Source of the DNA: Forficula auricularia
Lineage: Eukaryota > Arthropoda > Insecta > Dermaptera > Forficulidae
Reading direction: 5' to 3'
DNA: 64,000 bases
Assembly (NCBI GenBank): GCA_024734495.1
Contig: JALMQS010000153.1
Coordinates: forward strand, 8,209,294 to 8,273,293
The notes beneath the pieces were generated by a model. It had not been told where the DNA came from. It searched no databases and was given only the letters and a program-made list of their open reading frames with translations. Below, one piece after another: positions 1 through 9,835 of the stretch (position 1 is its first letter; every line of letters starts with the position of its first letter). Position numbers and translations under genes: made by a program.

Positions 1-20
1 TAATTATTATTTTAATTTAC

Positions 21-3000
21 CTGGTGGGCATCCAAGTCAACAATCATAGCTTTATTTATTTGGCACAATTCATCGTTTAAAAGAAAATTGATAAGAAGTG
101 TTATATCCGCATAAGGACAAAATCCGCCTCCTTTATCAGAACGACAATGGTGGAATCCCCCTCCTATATTTATAGCCCAGCCTCGTTGTATCGCTAATTT
201 TCCTGCTAGAATACTACCCCCGACTTGATATCTGAAAAAAATTAGATTGATTAATTAGTTTGTTTATTTATTATTATTAGATCTATTTAAATTACCTCAT
301 TGGTTTAAGATAACAGGCTTGAACAATGGAATTTGGAAGAAAAGCTAATAATGGAATTTCAGCAATTAAAGCAACATTCCAGCTCCACTAAAATTTTAAT
401 TACCAATTTTCACTGTTTAATTTAATCTTAGATGGTTGTGTTGTTATATAAGTTGAAGAGTTAGAAATATTTAGATTAGATTTGATCACCTTTTTCCAAA
501 AGCCGATTAAATTATTTTTTATCGAAACGGAGCTAAAAATTGATACTTATAATAAAAATAAGAGAACGACAAAGATTCTATAAGGTTGGCAACTAAGTAA
601 TTGCGGATATCACTCACTCTGGCGTATGTAAAACACATTTTGTTATTTGATAGTTGACAATTCAGCTGTCAATCCGTAAAAAAAGTTTTTTGATCGGTTG
701 CGTAGTTTTCGTTTGGCGTTCGTTGAAAAATGGAAAATCAAAAGGAACATTTTCGTCATATTTTGCTTTTTTATTTCCGCAAAGGGAAAAACGCATCGCA
801 AGCTCACAAAAAGTTATGTGCTGTTTATGGCGACGAAGCCTTAAAAGAACGGCAGTGTCGAAATTGGTTTGCCAAATTTGGGTTCCTCACGAACTGAAAG
901 AAACGCATTTAACGCAACGCATTAACATCTGCGATTTGCTAAAGAAACGTAATGAAAATGATCCATTTTTAAAACGACTGATAACTGGCGATGAAAAATG
1001 GGTTGTTTACAACAATATCAAGCGGAAAAGATCGTGGAGCAGGCCAGGTGAACCAGCTCAAACAACATCAAAAGCTGGTATTCATCAAAAGAAGGTTTTG
1101 TTATCAGTTTGGTGGGATTACAAAGGAATTGTCTACTTTGAACTCTTACCACCCAACCGAACGATCAATTCTGTTGTCTACATTGAACAACTAACGAAAT
1201 TAAACAATGCAGTTGAAGAAAAGCGGGCCGAATTGACAAATCGAAAAGGTGTTGTATTCCATCATGACAATGCAAGGCCACACACATCTTTGGTCATTCG
1301 GCAAAAATTATTGGAGCTTGGTTGGGATGTTTTGCCACATCCACCATATAGTCCTGACCTTGCACCATCTGATTACTTTTTATTTCGATCTTTACAAAAC
1401 TCCTTGAATGGTAAAAATTTCAATAATGATGATGATGTCAAATTGAACCTGATTCAGTTTTTTGCTAATAAAAACCAGAAGTTTTATGAACGTGGGATTA
1501 TGATGCTGCCTGAAAGATGGCAAAAGGTCATTGATCAAAATGGGCAATACATTACAGAATAAAGTTATTTAGTTCCATGAAAGAATTGTCTTTGATTTTC
1601 TAAACAAAATCCGCAATTACTTAGTTGCCAATCCAATAGTTTGCACAAAGAAAGAACAAACAAAACAGGAGGGTATAAATATTTTGTGAAGGGAACTTAG
1701 AATTCCGCTATTTGAAAAGTAAAATCCTTTGAAAAGGGAGCAGTGGCGTAACTATTATAGGGTGGCAAGTCGGAAAAATGCCAGAGGCCCCTTCCGACTG
1801 GGCCGAGAGCACAGGAGGGTCCTAACATTTATTATTACAACATTTAGTAAAATTTATTAGTTTTATCTTTGGTTTGGTTTGGTCTGGAAAAACAAATATA
1901 TGTCAGCAAAAAGCAAAGTACGAATTTATTATTTCAAACATTTACAGTTTTCATACTATTTATTTTTTAATTCTTTTATTTTTCATTTGTATTTTAACTT
2001 ATTAAATATTAGATACTACAGTTCTTTTGACTCAAATGGAGCGAAAGGACCTCCTTAAGTTACCTACGTGCACACACAAGTTAAACAAAAAAAATGTATC
2101 AAAATTTCAATGCATTTGTTGAAAAAGATATCATCCAGCAGTAGCGTAGCTTGCCCTAGATGGGTCCTGTATCAAAATTTGTCGGAGGGCTCTTCTATTA
2201 AATTCCAAAGCAGATGAGAGAAATGAAGCTATTTTACTTAAGAATAAGGTCGAAAACTACAACTTCATTATGTTACTAGTTTTCCATTGCAAAATTTTAC
2301 AGACCCTCGAACGCGGCCTCTAAAGCACTTCAATCTAAAGCCATCGATCTTTCAAATGCCTCAACGCGCTTGCAAGTTTGCCTGGAAGACCTTGAAAAAT
2401 ATCGAAATGAATTTGGAGATTTAAAAACGCCGCAAATAGTATAGCAAACAAATGCTCTATAAACCCTGAATTTCCTAAAACTCGTCAGAGGAAGGTGAAA
2501 CGTCATTTTGATGAAATTTGCGACGATGAACGTCTCCAAGACCCTGAAAGCTTGTTTAAAGTGAACATATTCTAACCAACTGAGATCGTGTTTCCTTGGA
2601 ATGAATGAAATTGTTTCCAATTTCAGTGTCTTGAAACCTACTACTTTGCAAAATTTAAATGATACCGATTTATTGGAAAAGGCTTTAGGATTTGTCGATT
2701 TAAGACATAATCTATCTCGTTTGCCAAGGAAATTCTCAGTTTAGATTCGCATTTAGACACGAAATACAAACGTCATCTTCTATAGAACTTGCTTATTTAT
2801 TAATCATAAAGAATCATTTGATTTCTTCAAGATTTCTTGAAGAGTGCACTGCATTTCTGTTATTTTTAACCATTCCTGTGACAACGGCTAGTGCCGAGCG
2901 ATCATTTCCAAAATTGAAATTGATAAAAACTTATTTTAAGAAATTCTATGGAACAAGAAAGGTTACACAAGTTGGCTATTCTATCCATCGAACATTCCAA

Positions 3001-4163
3001 GGCCAGAAATTTGAACTTTGATGATGTCATTAATACTTTTGATAAACAGAAAGCCCGAAAAAAGGAATTTTAATAATAAACATTTTGTACTAAAACAAAA
3101 ATTGTGATATCAGTCAAGTACGCTCTTTAAATTCAAAGTTACTAGAAAATCAACTAATTCTAATAGCGTTTTATATACCTACTTTACGTAGTGACTTATT
3201 ATAAAATAAAAAAAAACTTTAACGTTGGTTGAGCTTCTTTATATTGTGTGGGAGAGGGCCCCATCCAATTAATTTCCCACGGGCTTCAAACGGAGTAGTT
3301 ACACCAGTGAGGATCCATGAGTGATAGTATCTGTAGTATAGGGAAAGGGCAGAAACGTTTCTTCTGTGAGCCAGGGAGTCAAGTGAGTTAGTTAGGGCCG
3401 GGTCTCCTATTAGTTTAATTGCTCGCTTCTGAATTGCATCCAGTGTGGCAAGAGAATGCTTGGAGGCACCCCTCCACAGATGAGACCCATATTTGAGACA
3501 GGGACGAATTTGAGCCTTATACAGTGTAAGAAGATATATTAATTATTTATTATTTACATAACTATATTTAATATATATGTGTGTATGTTTATTTGCATCA
3601 AGCGGAGGACAAGCTCTTTGTTTCTCTTTATGAAAGAATATTTGTCAGAAAAGCAGTTGACAGTTTCTAAGAAGTACAGAAAGTTGTCTTTTTCTGCAGA
3701 TAAAAAATATTTAATCTACGGTATTCAGGTGACACTCTTCAAATTATAAATAAGTTTATTTGAATTGATTGATTAATTAATTAATACTTACTCTTAAAGA
3801 ATTGAGATACCTTTTAGAATGAACAACTAGCAAATCATCTTTCGAAGCTTTATTAGGTTTTACGATATTTGTTTCTAAAATATGATTTTCATCTTTGAGA
3901 AACTATAAAATAATTTTTTATATCATTTTTTGATAAAACATCTTGGAATAAGTTTTATTTTAAAATAAATTAACCTTGAATATATGTTTCCATTTCGATG
4001 CATCAAATGGATGCAATTTTTCAATTCCCATAAAATGAACATTATATTCATTTGTATAGATGATTGGCCATTTATCTCTTTCAACATTGATAAATAATTG
4101 GGTTTGCTTAATTTCATTAGTAGGTGTCACAGCGGATCTTTTTTTATTTATCCATCCACCCAT
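21..4163 (-). CDS. HDAC11: Histone deacetylase 11, 5' half (partial at left edge)
   Basis: Zn-dependent class IV lysine deacetylase; four minus-strand exons give the first 201 residues. In transcript order the exons are 4163-3975, 3902-3792, 387-296 and 231-21, all with GT-AG borders and compatible phases. The start ATG (4163-4161) has an in-frame TAA ten codons upstream. Family landmarks are visible: G-I-E-K-L-H-P-F-D in exon 1, D-L-L-V-V-H in exon 2, the catalytic G-G-G-F-H-H-C in exon 4, and D-L-D-A-H-Q (zinc-binding Asp and His) at its end. The remaining part, about 145 residues in the usual ~347-residue family, lies beyond base 1. The 3.4 kb intron 2 (388-3791) holds a deleted mariner, a hAT relic and a LINE fragment. 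The head-to-head neighbour is CCT2. Identity is confident; expression is not tested. Confidence 0.93.
581..1636 (+). mobile_element. Mariner (mellifera-type), internally deleted copy
   Basis: The terminal repeats share TTGGCAACTAAGTAATTGC and are flanked by TA on both sides (579-580 and 1637-1638). Compared with the intact copy at 54426-55712 it lacks 196 bp (equivalent to 54760-54955), which removes most of the helix-turn-helix DNA-binding region and shifts the frame. It also lacks about 35 bp of 5' leader. The reading frame open at 654-1562 is therefore a chimera: out-of-frame N-terminus joined to an intact catalytic region with all three D residues. Outside the deletions the two copies are almost identical, so the insertion is recent. 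It lies in HDAC11 intron 2, opposite to the host gene, and may still be mobilised in trans because both ends are present. Confidence 0.95.
1741..3309 (+). pseudogene. Decayed hAT transposon with transposase C-terminus
   Basis: The ends are CAGTGGCGTAACTA (1741) and the matching TAGTTACACCAGTG (to 3309). Inside, translation of about 2300-3070 shows pieces of a DUF4371/hAT-type transposase in several frames. The clearest is the dimerisation region at 2818-3021 (T-I-P-V-T-T-A-S-A-E-R-S-F). Stops and frameshifts break it many times, so it is a fossil. Bases 1637-1740 and 2040-2290 hold nothing further I can name. It lies in HDAC11 intron 2. Confidence 0.75.
3318..3528 (-). mobile_element. CR1/Jockey-like LINE fragment (3' part of RT ORF)
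   Basis: Read on the minus strand this matches, with few changes, the plus-strand fragment that begins near 10388 ([16 protein letters not shown]). It starts at the same codon, just after the end of the reverse-transcriptase palm/thumb. It abuts the hAT relic directly. It is a dead fragment. Confidence 0.8.
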
Positions 4164-4303
4164 TTTGTTTAAAACTTCCGAAATATAATCTAATTAGATG
4201 GTAAAAAGATTATTTTAATAAAAATAAATTCAGCAATTGATATTTATTTGAATGACATTTTTAAATTTCAAAAAAAGCGCAAGTAGAAAATAAATAGCTA
4301 AAA

Positions 4304-4455
4304 AAAAAATTCCAAGATTTATTAAAATAGTATATAAATGATAACACATTATTATTATCTTATTTACCAGATACAGATGTATTAAAAGAAAATTTAATAT
4401 ATTTTAATTGTTATTCAGCCCATTATTTTTTGGTTTCTTTAATCGGTCATCAGAG
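4304..4455. repeat. Segmental duplicate, copy 1 (upstream of HDAC11)
   Basis: About 150 bp that reappear at 9508-9652 in the same orientation with roughly 90% similarity. This copy lies about 140 bp upstream of the HDAC11 start codon, in a likely promoter position. Both copies include TTATTTACCAGA followed by CAGATGTATTAAAAG. No element termini are seen. Confidence 0.8.
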
Positions 4456-4548
4456 TAGAATAGATGACATTTCGAGCTGCATCCTCCAATAAGAAGAGGC
4501 ACTTAAGCCGCCAATTTCAAACCAATTGCTTATTTGAAAGAAATATAA

Positions 4549-5636
4549 TCTATATATATATAAAATTAAGGTTTTGTCTGTACATTGCTCCAAATCACGC
4601 CAAATTTGGTTGCACACATTTCAAGCAAAGTTATGAACCAAAACACCCTCAACAAAATTCCTGTCTGTCTGTATGTATGTCTCCGTGGGTTCCGCGAAAA
4701 TTTGCTCACGATTCACGTAAAAACGGCTGAAGGGATTATTATGAAATTTTATATTTACATCAGGTGTCTTCTAACTTACGTTTTTAGCTATATAACGTTT
4801 TGATATTTTGACCCCAGAAGGGGGTTTGGGGGGGGCGCACGAAATAAAATTATCAAATAAATCCTAAACTATTAACCCTGCGGCAAATTTTATAATAAAC
4901 AAAGTTGTAGGGAATGTGATTTCTGACAACTTTTGTTTAAAAAAATTTCCCCAAAAAACTACCCTAAAAGGGGTGGGGGGGTTGAAAAAATGTAAATTCT
5001 TGCCCTTGGAGCAAACTCAACCAAATTTTGTATACATAATCTCTGGGCCTCTAGAGAGCTAGAAATGCAAAAACTTACCACTCAAAATAGGGGGGGGGTC
5101 AAAAAATGAAATTCTTTCTCTTGGACCAAACTCAACCAAATTTTGTATACATAATCTGTGGGTCACTAGAAGGCTAGAAATGCAAAAACTGGGTGCTGAG
5201 GGTGGATGCGGGGGTGGAATGGAGTGGGGATGGGTTAGCTTATGGGGTGCACGGGTGGAATGGGGGGTGTGGTGAGGGAGTGAGACATAGTAGGGTAGGG
5301 GTGCAGGGGTGGTGCGGGGTGAAGTCCAGGGGGTGTAGCGGGGGTGGGGTTCAGGGGGCTAGGCGGGGGTGTGGTGCGCAAGGTTGGAGGTCACGGGGGG
5401 TGGGGTCCGGGATGGATGGGGTGCGGGCCCGAGGTGAGTGGGGTGCGGGTGGTGGTGTGGAGGCGGGGGTTGGGCACGGGTGCATGGTACGCGGGGGGTG
5501 GGGGTTTGTGGTAGGGGGGCTGGGTTGGGATGCGGATGGTGTATTGGGGTGGTGCTGTGTGCGTGTGGGGGGGGGGGTCCAGTGGGGGTGCCCCCTGATT
5601 AGCAAGAGGGCCGCCGAAGGCGGGCCTTGCAGCTAG
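4549..5636 (+). mobile_element. Non-autonomous Helitron, full length
   Basis: It starts TC-TATATATATA (after an A) and ends with the hairpin GGGCCGCCGAAGGCGGGCC plus TTGCAGCTAG followed by T. These are classic Helitron ends (5' TC, 3' CTRR, A/T insertion, no terminal repeats). Related copies lie at 11597, 42878, 51111 and 62088. The middle has two units of a ~120 bp minisatellite (about 4960-5190); the 3' third is strongly G-biased on this strand. Long open frames in the G-rich part are composition artefacts; no Rep/helicase is present. Confidence 0.9.
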
Positions 5637-6118
5637 TCTTATATATAAATCCTTAAAATATAGAATATAATAGAATTTTTTATTGTTTTTTTGTACAAGG
5701 TACACAAACATTTATACAAATCTGAAATACCAATTACAATCCATCTTCATTCTAAAATTACATTTCTAATCGAATTAATGCCCCTGATAAAATTTAAGAT
5801 TTTATATATAATGTTAGTATCACAAGTTTCCAAAATACAAAACATTTCTCCTCTTGATACAACCCCCAGAACTCGATCCTTACATTCTTTGTACATCGGA
5901 CACTCGGTCAGCACGTGGAACAGGTCCTCCTCCACCCTCAGGTTGCAGAGCCTGCATTCCTCTTCTGTATTGAATTTTACCACACACCCCCCACACACTG
6001 AGCACAAGTCTTCCGTTCCCAGCCATCCTCAGTTGACCCATCAGCCTCTTCGCAGCCCAACTACACCTCATCTCCAGATAGGGACCTGTGGTGACGAAGA
6101 CGCCAGTCTCTTGTATAC

Positions 6119-7396
6119 ATGATGTTTCTTTCTAAAATCATGGAAAAAATCATTAATGAGCAAGTTCTTCACCATTTAGAATCTAATAAACTAATCCATG
6201 ATAGTCAATACGGCTTTAGACAATTTCGGTCCACCGGCGATATTTTAGCATATATAACTCATATTTGGAATAAAGCACTAGAGACTGGTAAAGAGACTTT
6301 CGTAATAGGCTTAGACATTTCAAAGGCCTTCGATCATGTCTGGCACAAAAATCTTCTTGCCAAATTACCTGCATTTGGCCTTCCCCCGAGCCTCTGCAAG
6401 TTGCTTGAGAGCTTTCTCTCAAACCGCTCTATTAAAGTCGAGGTTGACGGAATATCATCCTCGTCCTTTAATACTAATGCTGGAGTTCCTCAGGGCTCAG
6501 TCATCTCTCCCACACTCTTTATTATCTATATTAATGACCTATTAAATCTGCCCTCCAATCCAATACATTGTTACGCTGACGATAGCACCCTCCACAACGC
6601 TCAATCCTTACTAGACAATCGCGCAAACATAGCCTCCTCAATAAATTCAGATTTAAGCATGCTTAAAAAATGGGGATCTCACAATTTGGTAAACTTTAAT
6701 GCTGGCAAAACACAGTGCTGCCTAATTTCTAGGCGCGCAGATAGGAACCTTCCGGACATTTCCTTTGATTCGAGCTCATTGGAATTCCGTAATAAAATAT
6801 CAATGTTAGGTGTCACCTTAGGTTCTGACCTCTCTTGGAATGACCATATTATCTCAGTAGCAAAAGCTGCAGCATGTAAGCTTGGCTTTCTTTTCCGAAC
6901 CAAACGATTTTTCACCCCCACTCAACTCCTTATATTATACAAGGCTCAAATTCGCCCCTGTCTTGAATATTGCTCGCATTTGTGGAGAGGAGCCTCCAAG
7001 TATTCTCTTAATACCTTAGATGCAATTCAGAGGCGAGCTATCAGACTGATAGGCGATCCTACATTAACTGACACTCTCGACTCCCTAGCCCATCGTAGAT
7101 CTGTCTCCGCCCTATCCCTTTTTTATAGATATTACCATGGCTTTTGTTCTGACGAAATAAAATCGATAATCCCACCAAAGGCCTCATTTGCCCGAAATAC
7201 ACGATTTTCTAAAATTCAACACCCCTACGCGCTTAAACTAGATACTAATCGAACAAACGCATTCGCCAATTCATTTATCCCTATGACATCTAGAGACTGG
7301 AATTCTCTTCCCCCGACCGTCTTTCCAGCTACTTATAACCTTCAAACTTTCAAGACCAGCATCCACAGATACCTTCGACCTCTACCCAATCCCTAA
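6119..7396 (+). CDS. Reverse transcriptase (partial ORF2 of LINE)
   Basis: A 425-codon open frame in a truncated non-LTR retrotransposon. Visible in order: Q-Y-G-F-R-Q-F-R-S-T (motif 2 region), D-I-S-K-A-F-D-H-V-W (motif A), G-V-P-Q-G-S-V-I-S-P-T-L-F (motif B), C-Y-A-D-D-S-T (catalytic Y-A-D-D, motif C), then a conserved C-terminal region with L-W-R-G-A-S-K and S-R-D-W-N-S-L-P. The nominal ATG comes from the target-site duplication, so it is not the natural start; the true ORF2 would extend upstream. Without endonuclease and promoter this copy cannot move alone. No internal stop suggests a young insertion. Confidence 0.88.
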   Translation: MMFLSKIMEKIINEQVLHHLESNKLIHDSQYGFRQFRSTGDILAYITHIWNKALETGKETFVIGLDISKAFDHVWHKNLLAKLPAFGLPPSLCKLLESFLSNRSIKVEVDGISSSSFNTNAGVPQGSVISPTLFIIYINDLLNLPSNPIHCYADDSTLHNAQSLLDNRANIASSINSDLSMLKKWGSHNLVNFNAGKTQCCLISRRADRNLPDISFDSSSLEFRNKISMLGVTLGSDLSWNDHIISVAKAAACKLGFLFRTKRFFTPTQLLILYKAQIRPCLEYCSHLWRGASKYSLNTLDAIQRRAIRLIGDPTLTDTLDSLAHRRSVSALSLFYRYYHGFCSDEIKSIIPPKASFARNTRFSKIQHPYALKLDTNRTNAFANSFIPMTSRDWNSLPPTVFPATYNLQTFKTSIHRYLRPLPNP

Positions 7397-7510
7397 ATCT
7401 CCCCTTATCTTCACGTTACAAGGGTCCACCACGGACTTCAGAGGTTGTACCTTCTTGGTGCAACTTCTTCTTGTATCAATATCATTATAAAAAAAAAAAA
7501 AAAAAAAAAA
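6125..7510 (+). mobile_element. CR1/Jockey-like LINE, 5'-truncated, with RT
   Basis: Flanked by a direct repeat ATGATG (6119-6124 and 7511-7516) and ending in a ~20-nt A tail, the hallmarks of target-primed insertion. The body encodes the 3' two-thirds of a reverse transcriptase (see 6119-7396). The 5' end is truncated within the fingers region; no endonuclease remains. It is inserted antisense into an older LINE. Confidence 0.88.
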
Positions 7511-8080
7511 ATGATGGCTGTAACCTGATCTCTCGATCCACGCGACCTCTCTCCCTCGGCACAACTGGTTCCACTTTTCCAATACCACCGGCGGTATCAA
7601 TTCCCCTATGTTTTTCCTTTCCAGGAGTCGTTCTTCGCCTACCTCAGAAAGCATCTTCGCAATTTGACTCAGCCAGCTCCATTCGTCGTTCCTTGAGTCC
7701 AATCGTCTCAGCCCATTCGGCAGAGCCATAGAATACGGTCCTCCCGCATGTTTGAGACTTTATCCCACCAGCCCAGTGCACGCTTTAAAATGAATAAGCT
7801 CAGATGAGGTCTTCCCAGCTCCACTCAAACAATGTAATTGGGAGTAGTTCTCGGCCACCCCATCAGTAGTCTCTTGAAGAATTCCATTTGTATCTTTTCT
7901 ATGACTTCCATGTAGCGTAGTCCCCAGATTTCGGAATCAAATAGAGGGCAGTGGCCATTACCACAGAGTCAAACAGCTTTGTTATTTCCTCCCATGTAAT
8001 TTTCTTGTTCCTCCAGATCACCCCAAGCACCCTCCCCAGAGCAAGCCGACCCTTCCTGACTGAAGTCTCAAACTCGAGTC

Positions 8081-9030
8081 TAAACTTAAAAGATAAATAT
8101 ATTGGTATATTATATCATCATCTATGTATATATATTTATATATATCATTAAGTAATCGAAAGAAACAATAATTTTTTAAATATTAAGCTATCTACCTACA
8201 TTTAGTAAAAAAAAAAAAAATCCATTTCTGTATTCCACAGATTAAAATTTAATATATTTGATTTATTCATTCTACGATTTTTTGCAAAAAATTAGTTTTT
8301 CAAAAATTCAACCTCATTGCGGCACGGGTTACCATCATTATCAAATTAAGATAAAACTTTATTTGAATTTGTGCAAATTTAATCTAATTTAAAAATGTAT
8401 AGAGTGGTCTTTGTCGAAAACGTGCTCTTTCGTGGTCAAAATGTGAAAAAATCGAAAAAATTGCGAGTTTTTGGGATATTCAAAATAAGTGATCCGGGGG
8501 GCTGTTTTTTGGATCCCCATAAAAAATCAAACTATATACTTTTGCTTTTTTTTAATCGACACGATTTAATTTACTCTAGGCCGGTTATTTACAAAATATG
8601 GAACGTTTTCGAGTTATATGCGAAAAACTGGAAAAAGTCCGAAAATTTCAAGGTTTTTCGGTCACCAATATAGTTGTCCCCCACACTTTTAAGGTCGCAA
8701 ACTTAGATTGTTTGGTATAGCCACACCATATACCAAACGATCTTAGAAAAAAATATTTTCCCGCAATTAATGTATGCTGAAACCCCCTATATATTGGGCT
8801 AATATGTTTAATCAAGAATTATGTTCTTTTTTAATTTCTTGAAGTACCTACCTATTTGTTTTAATAAAAAAAATTCACACTAAATATTTTGCTTTGAAGA
8901 CCCCACCCCCCATGAAAATTTTCTGGCTACGCCACTGATTTCCAATGGAGAGAACTTATTAAGTTTTTGCTTTCTAACTCATCTCTAGACGTCACAGTCC
9001 CCAAATGCAAATATTATTTTTTTAGTAATT
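8081..9030. other. AT-rich stretch with diverged repeat remnants
   Basis: No gene seen. Bases 8280-8680 resemble the loop of the foldback at 33264-33902 (shared words around CCTCATTGCGGCACG and AGAGTGGTCTTTG). A hAT-like end (CTGGCTACGCCACTG) lies at about 8923-8937. The rest is simple AT-rich DNA. Confidence 0.5.
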
Positions 9031-9034
9031 TTAT

Positions 9035-9440
9035 CCATTAATAAAAAGTTAGACAATTTAATTGATGAGTTTTAAATCTCACAAACGTATTTTTTCTATA
9101 TTAGAATTTGGCAATTTAATTGATGAACTCAAAAATTGTAATTTAATTAAAAAAAAATATACGATATTTATTTATATACACATAATCTGTGTGCCACTAC
9201 AAGGCTTGAAATGCAAAAACTGGGTGAGGGGGCGGTGGCGAGGTGGGTGAATTATGGGGGTGCAGTGGTGGTGGGGTACGGGGGCGAGGGAAGTGGTTTC
9301 GGGGTGGGGGCGGAATTGGGATGGGGTGGAGTGTAGGGGGTGCAGGGGGGTGAAGTGGTGGGGTCCGGAGGGCAAGGGGGGGTTCGGGGATTAATATATA
9401 GCTTTTAACTGAAGCAAAAAGTTACCGAGCATCGCTCGCT
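9035..9440 (+). mobile_element. Helitron-like family 2, 3' fragment
   Basis: It matches 40245-40705 (AATTTGGCAATTTAATTGATG, then the G-rich stretch) and ends with the hairpin region ACCGAGCATCGCTCG followed by CTAGGT. The 5' end is absent. Confidence 0.65.
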
Positions 9441-9507
9441 GTCTAGGTACTTATATTTATTTGTGTAATCTTATTTTATTCGTTTTGAAAAAAAATTCGT
9501 TTTTAAA

Positions 9508-9652
9508 AAAAAATTCAAAGATTTATTAAAATATTAAATTATAACACATTATTATCTTATTTACCAGAAACAGATGTATTAAAAGAAAATTTAATATATT
9601 TTAATTGTTATTCAACCCACTCATTATTTTTTAGTTTCTTTGATCAGTCATC
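9508..9652. repeat. Segmental duplicate, copy 2 (upstream of CCT2)
   Basis: Partner of 4304-4455. It sits about 180 bp upstream of the candidate CCT2 start codon. The 5 kb between the two copies is almost entirely transposon sequence, so the pair brackets a mobile-element block inserted between two divergent genes. Confidence 0.8.
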
Positions 9653-9835
9653 TAAGGACAGGGTTGCCAAACTTCCCATCGGCCATTCTCTGTTCAACAA
9701 TTTCCATTTCCTTTTTTGGATAGAAAGCATTTTTCTTAACAAATTGTAAACTTGAAATTCCTATTACTTTGGAAATCTCACTGAAATAATACTTTTTATT
9801 GTTGATTAATTTTTATTTCTCTTCACAAATTAAAC

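Larger units (their letters stand above)
5678..8080 (-). pseudogene. Older LINE (3' end of ORF2), split by a second LINE
   Basis: Two minus-strand pieces, 8080-7512 and 6118-5678, form the C-terminal part of a non-LTR retrotransposon ORF2. The first shows K-L-F-D-S-V-V-M-A-T and R-R-L-D-S-R-N-D-E-W-S-W. The second shows the terminal zinc-knuckle-like C-R-L-C-N-L-R-V-E-E-D-L-F-H-V-L-T-E-C. The pieces rejoin if the plus-strand LINE at 6125-7510 and one copy of ATGATG are removed. Several frameshifts and stops show the host copy is dead. The 3' end at 5678-5692 is T-rich (an A-rich tail on the coding strand) and abuts the Helitron. Clade assignment (R1-like) is tentative. Confidence 0.7.

Noticed and set aside
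991..1194. Separate small gene inside the mariner
   Set aside because: The same frame-shifted shadow appears in the intact copy at 55067-55270.
5193..5636. Long Gly-rich open frames on both strands
   Set aside because: They arise from the G-biased 3' part of a Helitron; no codon signal and not shared as a protein with other copies.
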